A DNA stretch of 64,000 nt from Strobilurus pachycystidiatus (taxonomy: Eukaryota > Basidiomycota > Agaricomycetes > Agaricales > Physalacriaceae). The stretch lies in contig JAHLMK010000011.1 in the NCBI GenBank assembly GCA_019915135.1, forward strand, positions 310,001-374,000, read 5' to 3'. Below the pieces are notes generated by a model, which worked only from the letters and a program-made list of their open reading frames with translations, was not told the origin of the DNA and made no database searches. The position numbers and the translations under genes are program-made. Shown here one piece after another: positions 42,509-54,996 of this stretch (within the stretch, counting starts at the first letter, position 1; each line of letters starts with the position of its first letter).

Positions 42509-44756
42509 ATGGACCGTCTTGACTTTGTACAGGCTCGTCATCTTTTGGCATGGCACTACAAACAATGCTTGCATCTAAGACTAGCGCACTTCTTGTTGAA
42601 TCTGCGGAAACTCTTCTTCCGACTTTCGTCGATACTCCGGCTCTGCAGGTCATGTTTGCAACAGAAAAAATCCCAAAGTATTGACGGCCTTGAGCCTCAG
42701 AATCAAGATGGACAGCACCTCGACCTGCCGATCCTTGCTTCCACGATGCCTACCTACGAACCTACTAGTAGCCCTGATGCATCGGAGTCCCCTGAGATGC
42801 AGCAGCAGCAAGCTACAACTGTCAACATGTACATGAGCCCCGATGCTGATTCTGCTCGCCCGGCGCCTCAGGCTGTACAGAAAGACGGGAGGCTGTCGGT
42901 CATAGGGAAATTATTCTATCCAATTTCTCCGAAGGAGTTCGAAAGATACTCACGCCAGCACACCGTGTAAGTAACCTTTCGAGATGATTTGCGCTGTCTG
43001 ATGGTCATGCTAGTAAAAACGAACACATCGGCTACGAAATACCTAGGGCTACACTCAACTATGAAACACAGTTCGTGCCTTTCAACTGTCCATATTCCTT
43101 TGTGATGACGAACGATCCGCTTGTTAGACTCATACCTGCGCCTTGGAAATCCTATTTACACCCTGAAGGTGCATCGTCCTTCAGCTTCGAGCATGATGTA
43201 TGTAGCATGCATTTCATTTTGCGGTGAATTACGCATCCTCAACAGCTCTTTACCGTATGGACAGATGCCCGACCTCATGAAGAACAGGTATACAGACGGT
43301 TGAACCGCTTCATCGGCCAAGTTCAGACTTTCATAAATGGAACCGAGGACTCTGATGTGTCGTCAATCCCTTTCGAGAGTTCGACGGTCGATCTGGTCCT
43401 CGACCTCACTCAAGCGAGTAACGGAATACTGATCTGCGGGTATGACTTCGTATACCATCCCACACGGACGATATTCTGGCTGGATAACTTCAGATCGGCA
43501 GACCGACTGTGGTTTGAGCTCAATGGTGTGGAGGTTATGGACCATATAAGTAAGGACCGACCTATCTTTCTATAGTGGACACAATATCTCACAATCGGCA
43601 CTGGCAGAGCATGAAATTCGCTCTCAGTACTGGAAACACTGTGAATACTTTCCAGCTTCGCTCAAATTCTCGTGGGAGATAACTCAGGAGTTGAGAGATG
43701 ATATCCGCCATGCAGCTGGGGGTACGTATTGTCTACATGTCTTTAGCTCGCAATCTCATCGACACAGAACTGATCATGTTTTCGGCCGCTATAACCCAAT
43801 TTTCGAAAGAGGACCTCTTTGACGTTCTTAGGCTTCTAGATCTGCCCCACAATATCTGTTTGGAAAGCCGCAACCATGATGGACTTGCCCGTATCGTCTA
43901 TAACATCCTGAGCGTATTTGGTGATCTAAACAAGTACTTCATAATTGGGATACACGCTGACAGCCATTTAGAACATGAGCGCTTCATACACTTCCATGGC
44001 CAGCCATCCGTGCGTCTATCGCTCGAAATGCCGGGCGACAAACCACCGAGCAACTCGCTTGCCTTCAAAATCATGAGGTTGCTGCTGTTCAATGCGCCTC
44101 ATGTTCAGCTACTGGACATTTGGAATACGTTGGGGGTCGTCGAAGGCATTTTTATTGCAAGGCTGTGGAAGGAGTTCATCACCAAGGCGCGCAAGGAGTG
44201 GAACGAACTACGATCGTATCGCTGTGGTCCGAGCTCAATTTGTCTGCAGTCGACTGTCCTTCTGAACGCGAACGTCGCCTTTCTGGCGATAGGATCTGTT
44301 GACTCGGACAACGAGGGCGGCAACTCCCCAGTCCGCCTACCGCTCTATCTGTCGATGATCTCCTCTCTTGCAAGCGTCTTATTCTCCCTACTACTTCTCC
44401 GACATACAGCATCCAAGACTTCCTTTACATTTGATTCTGTATGTTTGGCTTACTCGCTCAATGGTCCGAGGCTCACATATACAGATTCAAATGGTCCACG
44501 GCCTTACAAACGCTACATGTGAGCAGCTGGCGTTACTGTACAGCATCCCGTACGGCCTGATGATGTGGAGGTAAGCTGCGTCCCGCCCTATAGAGTACAG
44601 CTTCCCGTTGATGTTCGTTATAGCGTCGTCGAATTTATCGTTGCATTTCTGGCCATGTGCATGTGGCACACCACCGACGTGACGCGGATCGTGCTGGGTG
44701 CCGTTAGTACCGTCTTGGTGTGCTTTTTGGTGTCCATTTTTGGTTCTTCATGCTAA
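42509..44756 (+). CDS. WW-like, C-terminally membrane-anchored protein (family member C)
   Basis: Opposite in orientation to genes A and B. Exon 1 starts MDRLDFVQARHLLAWHYKQC and ends KEFERYSRQHTV. The WW-like block is APWKSYLHPEGASSFSFEHD, lacking the first Trp-Gly pair of a canonical WW domain. The central region has TVDLVLDLTQASNGILICGY and DFVYHPTRTIFWLDNFRSAD, then LFDVLRLLDLPHNICLESRN. Membrane segments LPLYLSMISSLASVLFSLLL and YSVVEFIVAFLAMCMWHTTD close the protein, with TAA at 44754-44756. It aligns in order with gene B over the whole length, including most intron positions seen, so B and C are close paralogues. Function is unknown; the layout suggests a cytosolic domain tethered to a membrane. 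Confidence 0.68.
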
Positions 44757-44942
44757 AAGCGTAACACGTATGTCATGTTTCGAGCCATACATTTACTGGT
44801 GCTCTTCCGATGCAATCGCTGTACAACGTGAGTCCATGTAAAGTATTTCCGAATGTTGACACTCAAGCAATTAGGGTAAGTACAACAGATGGTCAGACGT
44901 TCACTCGCTACTCTTTCCATTATACACTAAAATTGCATACCG

Positions 44943-47900
44943 TCAGTAATCTACTTCGCGAGGAAGAAGCATGAAAACCCACCCATAAGCATATTCTACC
45001 TCGTCCACACCTGCCCCAGAGGCGAAAGCGGAATCTTCTCTAGGAGCAGGCCCAACCGAGTCGAGATCATCCTCCTCCTCGTCTAAATCAACAGGGTTAT
45101 CACTATCCAACCCAAACGGAATAACAGGTCGAAGCCCCGTTCCTGAACTGGACCTGCGGCCACCCGCAGGCGATTTCGGTAACGCTGCCATAGTCTTGGG
45201 GCTCATATGCTAACGCAGTGTCACTTCAGTGGTCTACTCTTCTCCGCCGAAAACGAATTCGTCTCACCTCCCAATCGTTCCTATTCTCATCGAGCGTTTC
45301 CGAGTCGCGATCGGACGACATCTGCTCACCCAGATCCCCAATGGACACAATGCTCTCGCTGTCGCTGATGCCATCCGCGATGTCCGCAGCGAATTCAGTG
45401 GGGAAGCGAGACCATGCAGAGGTCCCTTCAAACTCGGTAGACGCCCCACCCTCAGCCCAGCCAATGTCAGACATGTACTCTTCGTACTCGTCTTCGAAGT
45501 TGATGTCCTCTGTCGTGTACGGCAGGAAGATTGACGGATCCGGTGCTTGTGACCGAGCAGGAGGGAAGACGTCGGCCTCCACCATGTTCGGCGTTCCGGC
45601 GGGTCGAATCATAGACAGTTCCGGGCCAGGATGAAGTCCCTCCAAGTGCGACATGCTCCCCGACCGTCTGTGTATGGGTCCGTGCTGAGCGTTCGTCGCA
45701 TTGGCGCCATATCGCCTGGTGTTGTCTGTGGAGTATGTGAGTAGGCCACGAATGAGGCGGTATAGACGGAACTTACAGAATTTGACGAGATGTCTCAACG
45801 CCGTCTCTTGAGCCTAAAAGAAAATGTGAGCAACCATGACATATCAAGAGATTGTACCCTACCGAGGCGTCAGCAGCATCGTCGATCTCAGAACCGGTAA
45901 GCCATTCGTCGCGGAGATCTGGCCTGCAGTTGAGATAAATGGCGGTTATGACCTTCATATTTGCTGTACGAAAGCTTAATCGTGCGCCACATCATTCGTA
46001 TAGGAAGCTCACTTTGTCGCCACTTGCGTCCACTGAAGGGGACTTGACTCTTGATGAGTTTCAGGAGGTGAAGCTGCAGCAAAGGATGTTGAACCCTCAG
46101 TATGCGTTTGAAGACTGCCTGGAAGCACCAACATTAGTAAATAGGAAGGTACGGAGGAAACGCACTTACAGAACTCTTGTACTGTACGAGCATCCATATA
46201 CGATGCGAGCGGTGCTTAGACAGTTTCTGCATGACCATGGCAAAGTTGATCGTCGCGAAAAAGTTGCGCCATGAATAGTCCGTGACCATATCGACCTCTT
46301 CCTCTAGAGTCTCTCCGTTCGGCAGCTTGCGCGACTTGATGATGGTGTGTCTAGGCGGCTTCAACATGTTGTCTTCTGGTCGTGTCGGTTGAGGGTTCTT
46401 AGAGAAGTGGAGGTAACAGTATCGGAAGAAGCTACAGTGATGATGATCAGCGCTGCAGATCCGAAGGTGGAGAGCTACCAACTTGTTGTCGGGTGATTCG
46501 ACCCGAGTCACAAGAGATGTCGCTATCTCTGAGAGACCGAACATCTTCAACAACAGAAGCAAGCAGTTTGTGTCCAACAGTAGTTGTCCAAGATGATGAA
46601 ATTTCATGACATCTAGACGCATATATGAAGTCAGCAGTGGAACACAAGAGGACTGGATCATCATACGCGAGACTTTGTACCATTTGAGGACAATAAGTAG
46701 TATTGCTGAGACCGCCTTCGACGTTATTTCGCGATGACGGGTGACGTCGATCTCGTCAAGAGTCGGTGTGGGCGGGTTGGGTGTTTCCTGAGCTGCTTGA
46801 TTGGATGAACATCGGCACTGTAAAGTATACTAAGGAGGAACATACGAGATGCCATCCCAGGGAAGAGGTTGGTCCCTTGCGGACCTCCTTGTTGGAAGTT
46901 CGGACTAGCGGACACTGTCGCTAGTAAAAGCTTGAGAAGCACCATCACCCAACCATGAAGGACAGGTAGACCAGCAGACTGTAAAAGGTAGTGTGTGAGC
47001 TTTGTCTGTGATCAAGCGAAAGCCGTACATATATCTGTTCAACGCGCCTCAAGCGAATTAAATCCTCTCTACGTTCTTTAGCTTTCCGCTTTTCGGACGT
47101 AGTCTGCGCATTCTCAAGGGCGGCTGTCGCCTCAACAATCTTCTCTTCCAAGAGAGCTACATCTGGGAGCGGTTCAGCGGTTTCCTGATCCTGTTTGAAA
47201 ACGTCACAGGCATGTCAAGACTTGGATTTCCGATCCTACCTCTGCTTCAGGTGCTTGCGCACGGAATGTCGAAGATTTGAACTCTCCCTCAGTCCCAGGC
47301 ATATGGTCCAAGCCACTCTCAAATGTCATGCAGTCTTCTCGTGTCTTCCACATCTGAGAAAGGGCTAGACTTATGTACATGTGGCGGTTGTACAGGTTCT
47401 CCGCCTCATCAATAGCGAACGGCACAAGTTTCGCGTCCCGCGTCTGTGTGCGTGAGAAAGGAAACAAGAAAGGCCGAGTTTGGTCGGTCTGGTAAGCCTG
47501 CTTTTTGGTCTTGGGTCCTGGAGGTGGGGAAGGCGCTGGTGTGGGGGGTTGAGGATTTTGGCGGAAGGAGTGAGGGCCATGAGGGAAAGCTTGGAAAGAC
47601 ATTCCGTTTTGGGGACCTCCGCCTTGATTGTCGGAATCGTCGTGGTGATAGTGGTGGCGCACAGGAATGGGTGCGTAGGCCTGTGCTAGTTTGGAGGTAA
47701 GGGTGGCGGAGGAGAAGTTCGATGACGGTGTATGAGTGCTTGGTGGAGAGACGGCGCGTTGGACAGGTGGGCTGAAGGTTGGGTATTTGACGGTGGTTTC
47801 TTGTCGGAACGTTTCGATATCAAGTGGTGAGGATTTGATGACCGTCGCCCCTTTGAAAAGTGGTCAGGATATTGGCAGAGACGCAGAAAGTAAGTTGTAC

Positions 47901-49077
47901 CTTCCTCCGCTTCGCGAGGTTCTGAAAGCCCAGCCAATTCGCGTGAAAGCTTCTTGACGCGTGCATAGTCCCTGACACCACCGAAACAGGACAACAGCGT
48001 TTTCCAGAGAAGGAGGAGAAGCTACAGCGCTTGAGCATGGCTCATTGAGATGGATGTATAGCCTTACTTTCTTGACCGGATAGCCTTTCGCGCTCTTGTC
48101 GCGGAGGCCACCCACTATATTGAACAGATATACAGGAAGCGGAGGGTCCAAGCTCACTGAACGGATGATGAACACGTGCTACGAGGAAGAAGACGATACA
48201 CACTGAGTTCTTCGGCAAAGTCATCGTGCCCTTTGAAGATCTCGATCAAATGGTACAACATGCCGGTGTAAACAGACAGCTCTGTGAGCACCTCTTCGAG
48301 GACATTCGACTTGTCTTCGAGGGATATGCTCAACTGGGCGACATCGGCGTCTGACAGAGAGCTGGAAATTGTTGTGGCGTGAGGCAGTGAAGGCAAGCAC
48401 GGACGAACCAGAGTATGTCGTGCTTGGAGCTGGCGATCTTGTGTGCTTCGACGATGGCGCTGACACCGTTCGCGGCGCGGACAATCTTGCAGTTTTCGAA
48501 TATCCAATGCAGCTGGTGCTCAGGCGAGACAGTCTCGGCGAATGTTCCTGCAGACAGAGTCAATGTCGCGCGTCGGATGGCCCGTTGAGCAAAGCGTACC
48601 CTGTACAATGTAGAACAGCCGGCGGGCGTTCGTGAAGCGGATCACGGCATCGCGGTGTTCGAGCCCTTCGACCAGCTGCTCGATGTGCGCCCTGCGCTGT
48701 GGCACAGATGTCTTGGTCCATTCTGCGTCGCGTTATGCGGCAGGACAGGCGGGTGTGTGCTGAGATGCGCACCTCCAGTGAACGAGCCCTGCCACGCCCT
48801 CAGATTCTCGGACACCTGCGGCATCTCCACATACGAGTACAGCTCGTCCAGCTCGTTCATGACCGTGTCTTCGTCGTCGTAGTTGAAGTCGTACCACCAT
48901 TGCTGGATGGTGCGCGGTCACTGGCGGGCGTTGAGCGGGATGGCGGCCACGACGCACCTTGGGCTTGGGCGCGGAGCCAACCATAGCCTTGAGCTGGCCG
49001 AGCGTGATTGAGTCCTGGCCATCCTGTTGGATGCCTGACCCGCTGTTGTTCAGGCCACCACTGAGAAAGTTCGACAT
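44943..49077 (-). CDS. FAR11: STRIPAK subunit Far11/STRIP homologue
   Basis: N1221/DUF3402-type scaffold protein of the striatin-interacting phosphatase and kinase complex, which controls cell fusion, septation and fruiting in fungi. The start is MSNFLSGGLNNSGSGIQQDG at 49077. The N1221 domain includes WYDFNYDDEDTVMNELDELY, HIEQLVEGLEHRDAVIRFTN, YIVQGTFAETVSPEHQLHWI and KSNVLEEVLTELSVYTGMLY. The DUF3402 part has SHVMKFHHLGQLLLDTN, the acidic-linked FFRYCYLHFSKNPQPTRPED, YSWRNFFATINFAMVMQKLS and FSGRKWRQSNMKVITAIYLN. The C-terminus after residue ~900 is acidic and weakly conserved. There are about a dozen short introns. The exact last exon (44943-45206) is less certain. It is 221 bp from the divergent HDAC gene. 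Confidence 0.9.
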
Positions 49078-49298
49078 GAGAAGTGAGTGGCAGTGCTGCG
49101 CGAGTCCTTCGCCAAACAAAAGCACCGCGAACTTGACCTCAACTTTCAACTTGACCTCTTTATCTTTATTCCCTTCTCTTTCTTATCGTAAGTATAGCTT
49201 CATTCTCGACCATCTTCGCCTACTGACCTTGTATGTTGAGACCCATGGTCTTCGGCTCGCAACCAAAATCTGTAACCTTCTCATCTACGCCATATTTC

Positions 49299-51235
49299 AT
49301 GGATCGTGGCCCCCATGGGATAGCGCAGCCAATAACAGAGAGAATTCATGTAGACACTCCTCAGCTGACTTGACCACACTTTCAACTGACACAAACGTGC
49401 TAGCCACACTCGCGACCCATAGTGTCATATTATTTCCCAAGAGATGTCGGCGCCCAACATTACGGCGTAAGCATTCTTTATACCGCATATATTCACCGAT
49501 TCCCAATTCTCGATTTACAGGATCGGCATCCCATGAAGCCTCATAGATTGACTCTAACGAATGCTCTTGTGCTAGGCTACGGCCTTGACAAACGCCTTCA
49601 CAACATCTACGACGTCAGACGCGCTACTCGCGAAGAGCTCGAGGTCTATCACGACTCGGACTACATAGACTTTCTCTCAAAGTAATGTTCCCCTCCCTTG
49701 GGGTACGTGTACTGACCACTGACGCAGTTGATAGAGTGACTCCGCAGAACCAGAACGAGATGAAGGACATGATCGACAAGTTTAATTGCGGAGAGGATTG
49801 TCCCATTTTTTCTGACATGTACGACTTTTGCCGAATGTCCTCTGGTGGCTCCTTAGCTGCTGCTCGAAAGCTTTGTGCCGGAACGACTGACATCGCGATC
49901 AATTGGTCTGGAGGGCTTCATCACGCCAAGCGCGGCGAAGCGAGTGGATTCTGTTATACGAATGACATCGTTCTCGCGATTCTGGAGTTGTTGCGGTATG
50001 TACGCGGGTCATTTGTCCGCATTTGTGGTCTGAACCATGTCGCAAGGTTCCATCCTCGCGTCCTGTACATCGACATCGACATCCACCACGGAGACGGCGT
50101 GGAATTCGCGTTCTACAACTCGAATCGTGTCATGACCGTCTCGTTCCACAAATACACTGGCGACTTTTTCCCGGGCACTGGCAAACTTGACGACAATGGC
50201 AGTGGCTTGGGACGGCATTTCTGTTTGAACGTTCCCTTACTGGATGGAATCGACGACGAAATGTATCTGACGATCTTTAAAGCTGTCATTGGAGATACCA
50301 TAAACGCGTTCAAGCCTGCCGCTATAGTCCTCCAATGTGGCGCAGACTCTCTTGGCTGTGACCGCTTAGGTGCCTTCAATCTGTCCATTGCAGCCCACGG
50401 CGAATGCGTCAATTTCGTCCGATCGTTTGCAATTCCTCTCTTGATCGTCGGCGGAGGTGGATATACCATCAAGAACGTTTCGCGCTGCTGGACTTATGAG
50501 ACGGCTGTGTTGGTTGGCGCCGAGATTCCTAATGAACTTCCAGCCACTGTCTACGACTCCTTCTTTGCTGATTCTCAATGGAAGCTGCACCCGCCTCTCA
50601 CTGGGAAGGTCGACAACCTCAATACAACCGCTTCTCTCCAGCGTATCACCATTAGCATCAAGAACAAACTACGTTATCTGCAGGGTGCACCGAGCGTCGC
50701 AATGCAAGAAATACCCCCCAACCTGCAAGGCTTGTTGGATGACGAAGACCGTACGCACGAGGAGAAAATGGAAGATAAGAGTACGGCTTTGGCTGGGGAG
50801 GACAGGATTGATCGTGCCATGGCTCCGAATGAGTTCTATGACGGCGAGCGGGATGTAGATCCGGTTGTGCTTCCGCCGCCGAATGCGTCTAGCACCGTTA
50901 CTCGTGCACCGACAACGGCTAGGCGGGCTCGAGGCGGACGGAGAGGTGGCCGCGGAAGGGGAAGAAGAGGCGGCAGGGGCGCCGCTAGTGCGCGAGATCG
51001 AGACGAAGATGTTGGGGGCACCACGTCAAGCGGTAGCGAAGGGCCATCACCTCCGCCTGCCAAGAGGGCGAGGGGTGGGAGGGGTCGCGGGGGCAGAGGC
51101 CGTGGAGGACGCGTCAAGAGTGCTCAAACCGTGGAGGATGACGAGTCGGAAAAGCCTTCGGAGGCGAAAGCCGCAGCTACCGTGGGATCTGGAGAGGGAG
51201 ACAAAGATGGCAAGATGGATATCGATGACGATTAG
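49299..51235 (+). CDS. Class I histone deacetylase (Hos2/HDAC3-like) with RGG-rich tail
   Basis: Predicted 574 residues from exons 49299-49349, 49404-49466, 49521-49681, 49735-49995 and 50047-51235; frame is consistent. It removes acetyl groups from histone tails. Catalytic features are all present: [32 protein letters not shown] with the His-His pair, [16 protein letters not shown] with zinc-binding Asp and His, the Tyr of [32 protein letters not shown] at the start and [12 protein letters not shown] lean toward the Hos2/HDAC3 branch rather than Rpd3. From about residue 420 the tail has [17 protein letters not shown] and a second [13 protein letters not shown], then an acidic end (GKMDIDDD). 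RGG stretches are not part of the usual family tail. The two short 5' exons are inferred from conserved residues. Confidence 0.88.
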
Positions 51236-51238
51236 GAT

Positions 51239-52805
51239 TTCATTAGGGGTAAGCTTGGTTTCTAGCGTCAAGGTCTTCACACCGATATCCTTTCTTCAAG
51301 ATCCGAACTGCGATCTTGATGCTTTGTTCTAGTGAGTGATAGCGTATTGCCCTCGCAGTCCTGTTGACGAATGCTTAGCTGGCTCCGAGTCTCCAGCGGC
51401 AAGGGTTCCGAGGTTCAACCTGGGAGCCTCATCACCTTGAGAATTCATTATGGATTTTCAGGTTCATATGCCAGTTTCGCGTGGCCTTGTCAACTCCATT
51501 GGGTCGTCTCCGATATCGACTCGAAGGATGGGTATCGCCGGACGAGAGAATGATGGATGCGTCACTCATGCATCACTAACCATGACTTGAACCACTCACT
51601 CGTGTATATTTAGACTAGTGGCGCCACAAACCGATGTGTATCAGCGCTGCGTGTAGAACTGAGCGAGACTGTTCGGCATCTGGGAGTATATGCAAGCAAT
51701 CTTCTCGCGACAGCGTGGCGTGTGGGGACTGCTGTCTGGATTGGTGCGGCCAGTTTGCTGGCTCCGCATGGGTGATACGGTCTTGTTCTGTGTGATTCCA
51801 CACGGCCCACGGCGAATGGCCCAGGGAACGAAGCGCGATTCGTGTGTCGGCTAATCTACCCCGCAAGGAGATCATAACACGAGCTGCGCCGGCCTCTCAT
51901 GGCTTGAATCTCGGCTAGGGGACGTAAGTCCTGTCCTGTGTACATGTAACGGGCGGACTGCATGTTTGATGCTGGGGTGAAACGGAGTGTCTTCATTACG
52001 CGTAGTGTCGGCCATTCGGCGGCTACGTGTCAGCGTCGGGCAGGAATCGTGGTACCGGGGAGCCTGCGCCTGGGCATTGAAAGGTACAGAGGACAGGTGA
52101 CTGTGTACCTGGTGCATTTCATTCGGAAAGAGCCATGATCAGGAGTCGATCAAGCGGGAGAAAAAGCTCGAGATGGCTGGTGTGCTCGCTGCAGCTGGCA
52201 GCGCAGTGTGTGGACATAGCCGGGCGGGAGTCAAGGCCACGCCGCGACACGAGCGCGCCGCCTGTACATCGACGCAGGCTCTGTGACAGGGTGATCTGCA
52301 TGATTGAGGCCGGAGCCTGGAACGAGTCATGATCGGTGATGGCTGCGTATGTAATTATAAGCTAGAAAAGGGCGCCAGCTGGTGCTTGATCCCATCCTCC
52401 AGCAGCAGGTCGACTCGATTCCATTGCCTGGTCGTCTCTGCCTCTCCACCGCACCGCCGAGCCAGAGCTGAGCCACACAGGCTTGCCTTCTCTCCTCGAC
52501 CTGCGAATCTCCCGCTCGCCGCGCTGCCCGTCTGCGCGCACTTTTTTTCGCAGGACTACCTAAAAGGCGGCACGCCTTTGCTGGCTGTGCGTTTGCCATT
52601 GGACTCGGTCTCCTGCGGCTTTTCCCCACCTTTTCCCCGGTTTTCTGCTCATTTTACGACCACACCTTACGACCACCACCCTTTCGCTCGCTTTTCCCCG
52701 GCTTTTCTCCCCGAAAAGCTGCCCCCGTCAGCGCACAGTCGACAGACGGACCCGGTCTCTGTGCTGTGTCCTGGTAGACGCGCTTGCGGACCCTCTGCCC
52801 AGCAG
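51239..52805. other. Long upstream region of the cyclin gene
   Basis: Between the HDAC gene and the cyclin ATG. No gene is recognised in the first kilobase. From about 52400 a pyrimidine-rich stretch with repeated TTTTCCCC/CGGTTTTC motifs runs toward the start, typical of fungal core promoters and 5' leaders. An ORF frame stays open from 52329, but its sequence is low complexity. Confidence 0.5.
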
Positions 52806-54996
52806 ATGCCAGTTCCCGTTCCCACCAAACAACCAGCGCACCCTGTCTGCAAGCCCCACGCCACCGACAACGGCCTCGCCAACCCTTTCCACAGTCTGAC
52901 CAGCGCTCTGCCGGCTGCCCCGACGGGCCCGCCCCCGGCGTTTGGCACCCGCCAGGAGTGGATCGATTCTCTGCCGTCCTGGAGGCGCACAAAGCCGCGC
53001 AGAATTTGGGAGGACGAGCTCCATTTTCACACCGGGTTGACTGGCGCGGTCAACGCGTCTGTTATTAAAGGACAGCCCGCTCAAGCGTGCATTCCGCCCC
53101 TCTTGCCCGCCGCCGCCACCGACGACGACGCATCATCTCCCATCAGCCAGTGCCTTTTTGAGTCTGGTTCCCAGTGGAGCGCCACCTCGCCCGACATGGC
53201 CTCATACGAAAGAGGCGCATTTACCCCGATCTTCGAGGACCAGTCGCCTGCCGACAACAGCGGCAGCAGCCCCATAGAGCCGCTCACTCCCTTTGGCGAC
53301 TACATCGACCGCGCGGTCGCTGCTGCCACTAGTGGTTCGCCGTACAACGCTGATTGTGTCATCTCTGCCCTTCCCACAGAGGACATGCCCTTCGGCATCA
53401 ACAAGTGTGGCTCCTACGACTGCTACCAAGAACCCAAGGAACCCGTCCTTCCCCAGGAGATCGTCACCCCATCGGCGTCCACGGGCTACAAGAAGCTTGC
53501 AGAGCCTCTTTCCGAATGGATCGCCACTTATGTTTGGAAAGCCTGTACCACCACCGAGATTCCCCTGCCCTTCCGCTCTGCGCAGTATGTTTCATCTCAG
53601 TCCAGCGTCCTATTCAATCATCTAACTGCCAATGATAGGCCTACATTCCAGAAGCAGTACTCCAAGGTTCCGCCCGAATATCTCGCGCCTGCGATACACT
53701 CCCTTTTGCTCTCCACTCTCCTCCAGCCTTCCGCAGTCATGCTGGCTCTTGGTATATCGTCCGTCTTCCCATCTCTTTTGGGTCCATCGATATCACGGAG
53801 AAGGATGATAAGGACTTTCGTTTCCGGATGGCGCTCCTTGGTTCCGCCCACGGGCATAGCTCCGACTTGATGGAAGCCAGTGCTCCGTTCCGTTTGACGG
53901 TCTTGGGCTGTATGCTTGCGAACAAGTGGCTTGATGATCACACCTTCTCCAATAAAACTTGGTACGTTTCACACACTTTTTTTCATCTACTTCCGCCGCC
54001 TGTAAAACTCATGTAATCCGCTTTAGGCATACCATCTCGAACGTTCCCATTCACGCGTTGAATCTTCTCGAGTCGCTTGCTCTCGACATATTCACGTATG
54101 ACTTGAACATCTCGAGCGATCTCTGGTCCAAGTGGTTGACGCACGTTATTCAATACCACTCGACGTTGTCATTCGGTCATGTCCAGCCGATTTCCCGCCC
54201 TTCGGCCAATCCCTTGTCCATCATTCGCAAGGCTATCGACGAAATTGTCCAGGCACCGGCTGCCTGCAACTTCGACCCCAAGCACCCTCAGCCCGTGTTC
54301 CTTGGCCTGGATGAGCGCCGGAAAGAAAAAATGGAGCGGGAGCTCCAAGTCGCCGAATTCGATATCGATGAAGGCGGCCCGCTCCGTGAGGAATATATAC
54401 CCAAACGCCGTGTTAGTGGCGCTGCTTCTATTCACACTGAGAGCGGTAGGGAGAACGTCCACAACGTTGCGATGGATTGGGCTCCTTCAGCCCATGTCAA
54501 GGGGCTTCCTCCCCCGGCCAAATGGAGTCCCGCAGGTGACGAGCCCATCCTCCGTGAAAGAAACCGCGGGGGTGCGCAATATGTTGCTGTACAACCCCCT
54601 TCTATGCCCTACCACCTCGTTCCCTACCCCAGCCAGGAGGTTGGATACCAAGGACATTGGTCTGCTGGCTACGTTCATGCGCCAATGGCGATGACCTACA
54701 GCTACGACGTGCCCGCTCTCCATCCCCTGCCAGTTTATGGCCCTGTAGCTTTCGCTGTTCCCGTGTCTCGGTCGCGCTCGCAGTCTTATCATTCGTATCC
54801 AGATACATCAGAGTCACATAATCATCTGCGCTCATACTCCCAGTCACACTTTTCTTACAAGTGTAGCGACTTCCGGGTAGCCGCACAGGACCGGTCGCCT
54901 CCCACAGTGATGGGTGGCAATTGGGACGTGCCGCACCAACCGGTGTACGCGCCTCATCCGTCTGTCAGCTACCAGTCTGCCTGGCTCAGGACCTGA
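52806..54996 (+). CDS. Clg1-like (PHO85-type) cyclin with an apparent frameshift
   Basis: Cyclin thought to partner a Pho85-type kinase. Exons are 52806-53583, 53638-53961 and 54027-54996. The N-terminus is Pro/Ser-rich and contains FGTRQEWIDSLPSW. The cyclin box has YLAPAIHSLLLSTLLQPSAV, then WYIVRLPISFGSIDI, then RLTVLGCMLANKWLDDHTFS and VPIHALNLLESLALDIFTYD. These pieces are in two frames: at about 53748 (CTGGCTCTTGGTATATC) the frame moves by one base, as if a T were missing in CTTTGG. No intron that I tried fixes it. The C-terminal third is Ser/Tyr/Pro-rich. I read it as one gene with a single-base deletion, real or from assembly. Confidence 0.72.

Noticed and set aside
52329..52805. N-terminal extension of the cyclin ORF
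   Set aside because: The open frame runs through a pyrimidine-rich leader and has no conserved residues; the ATG at 52806 is more likely.
53584..53637. Retention of the 54-bp cyclin intron as coding (frame stays open)
   Set aside because: It has a clear GTATGT donor and TAG acceptor and splits a conserved helix, so it is more likely removed.
53740..53770. Programmed -1 ribosomal frameshift in the cyclin gene
   Set aside because: The site GGCTCTTGG lacks a slippery X XXY YYZ heptamer, and no downstream pseudoknot is evident, so an indel is the simpler reading.
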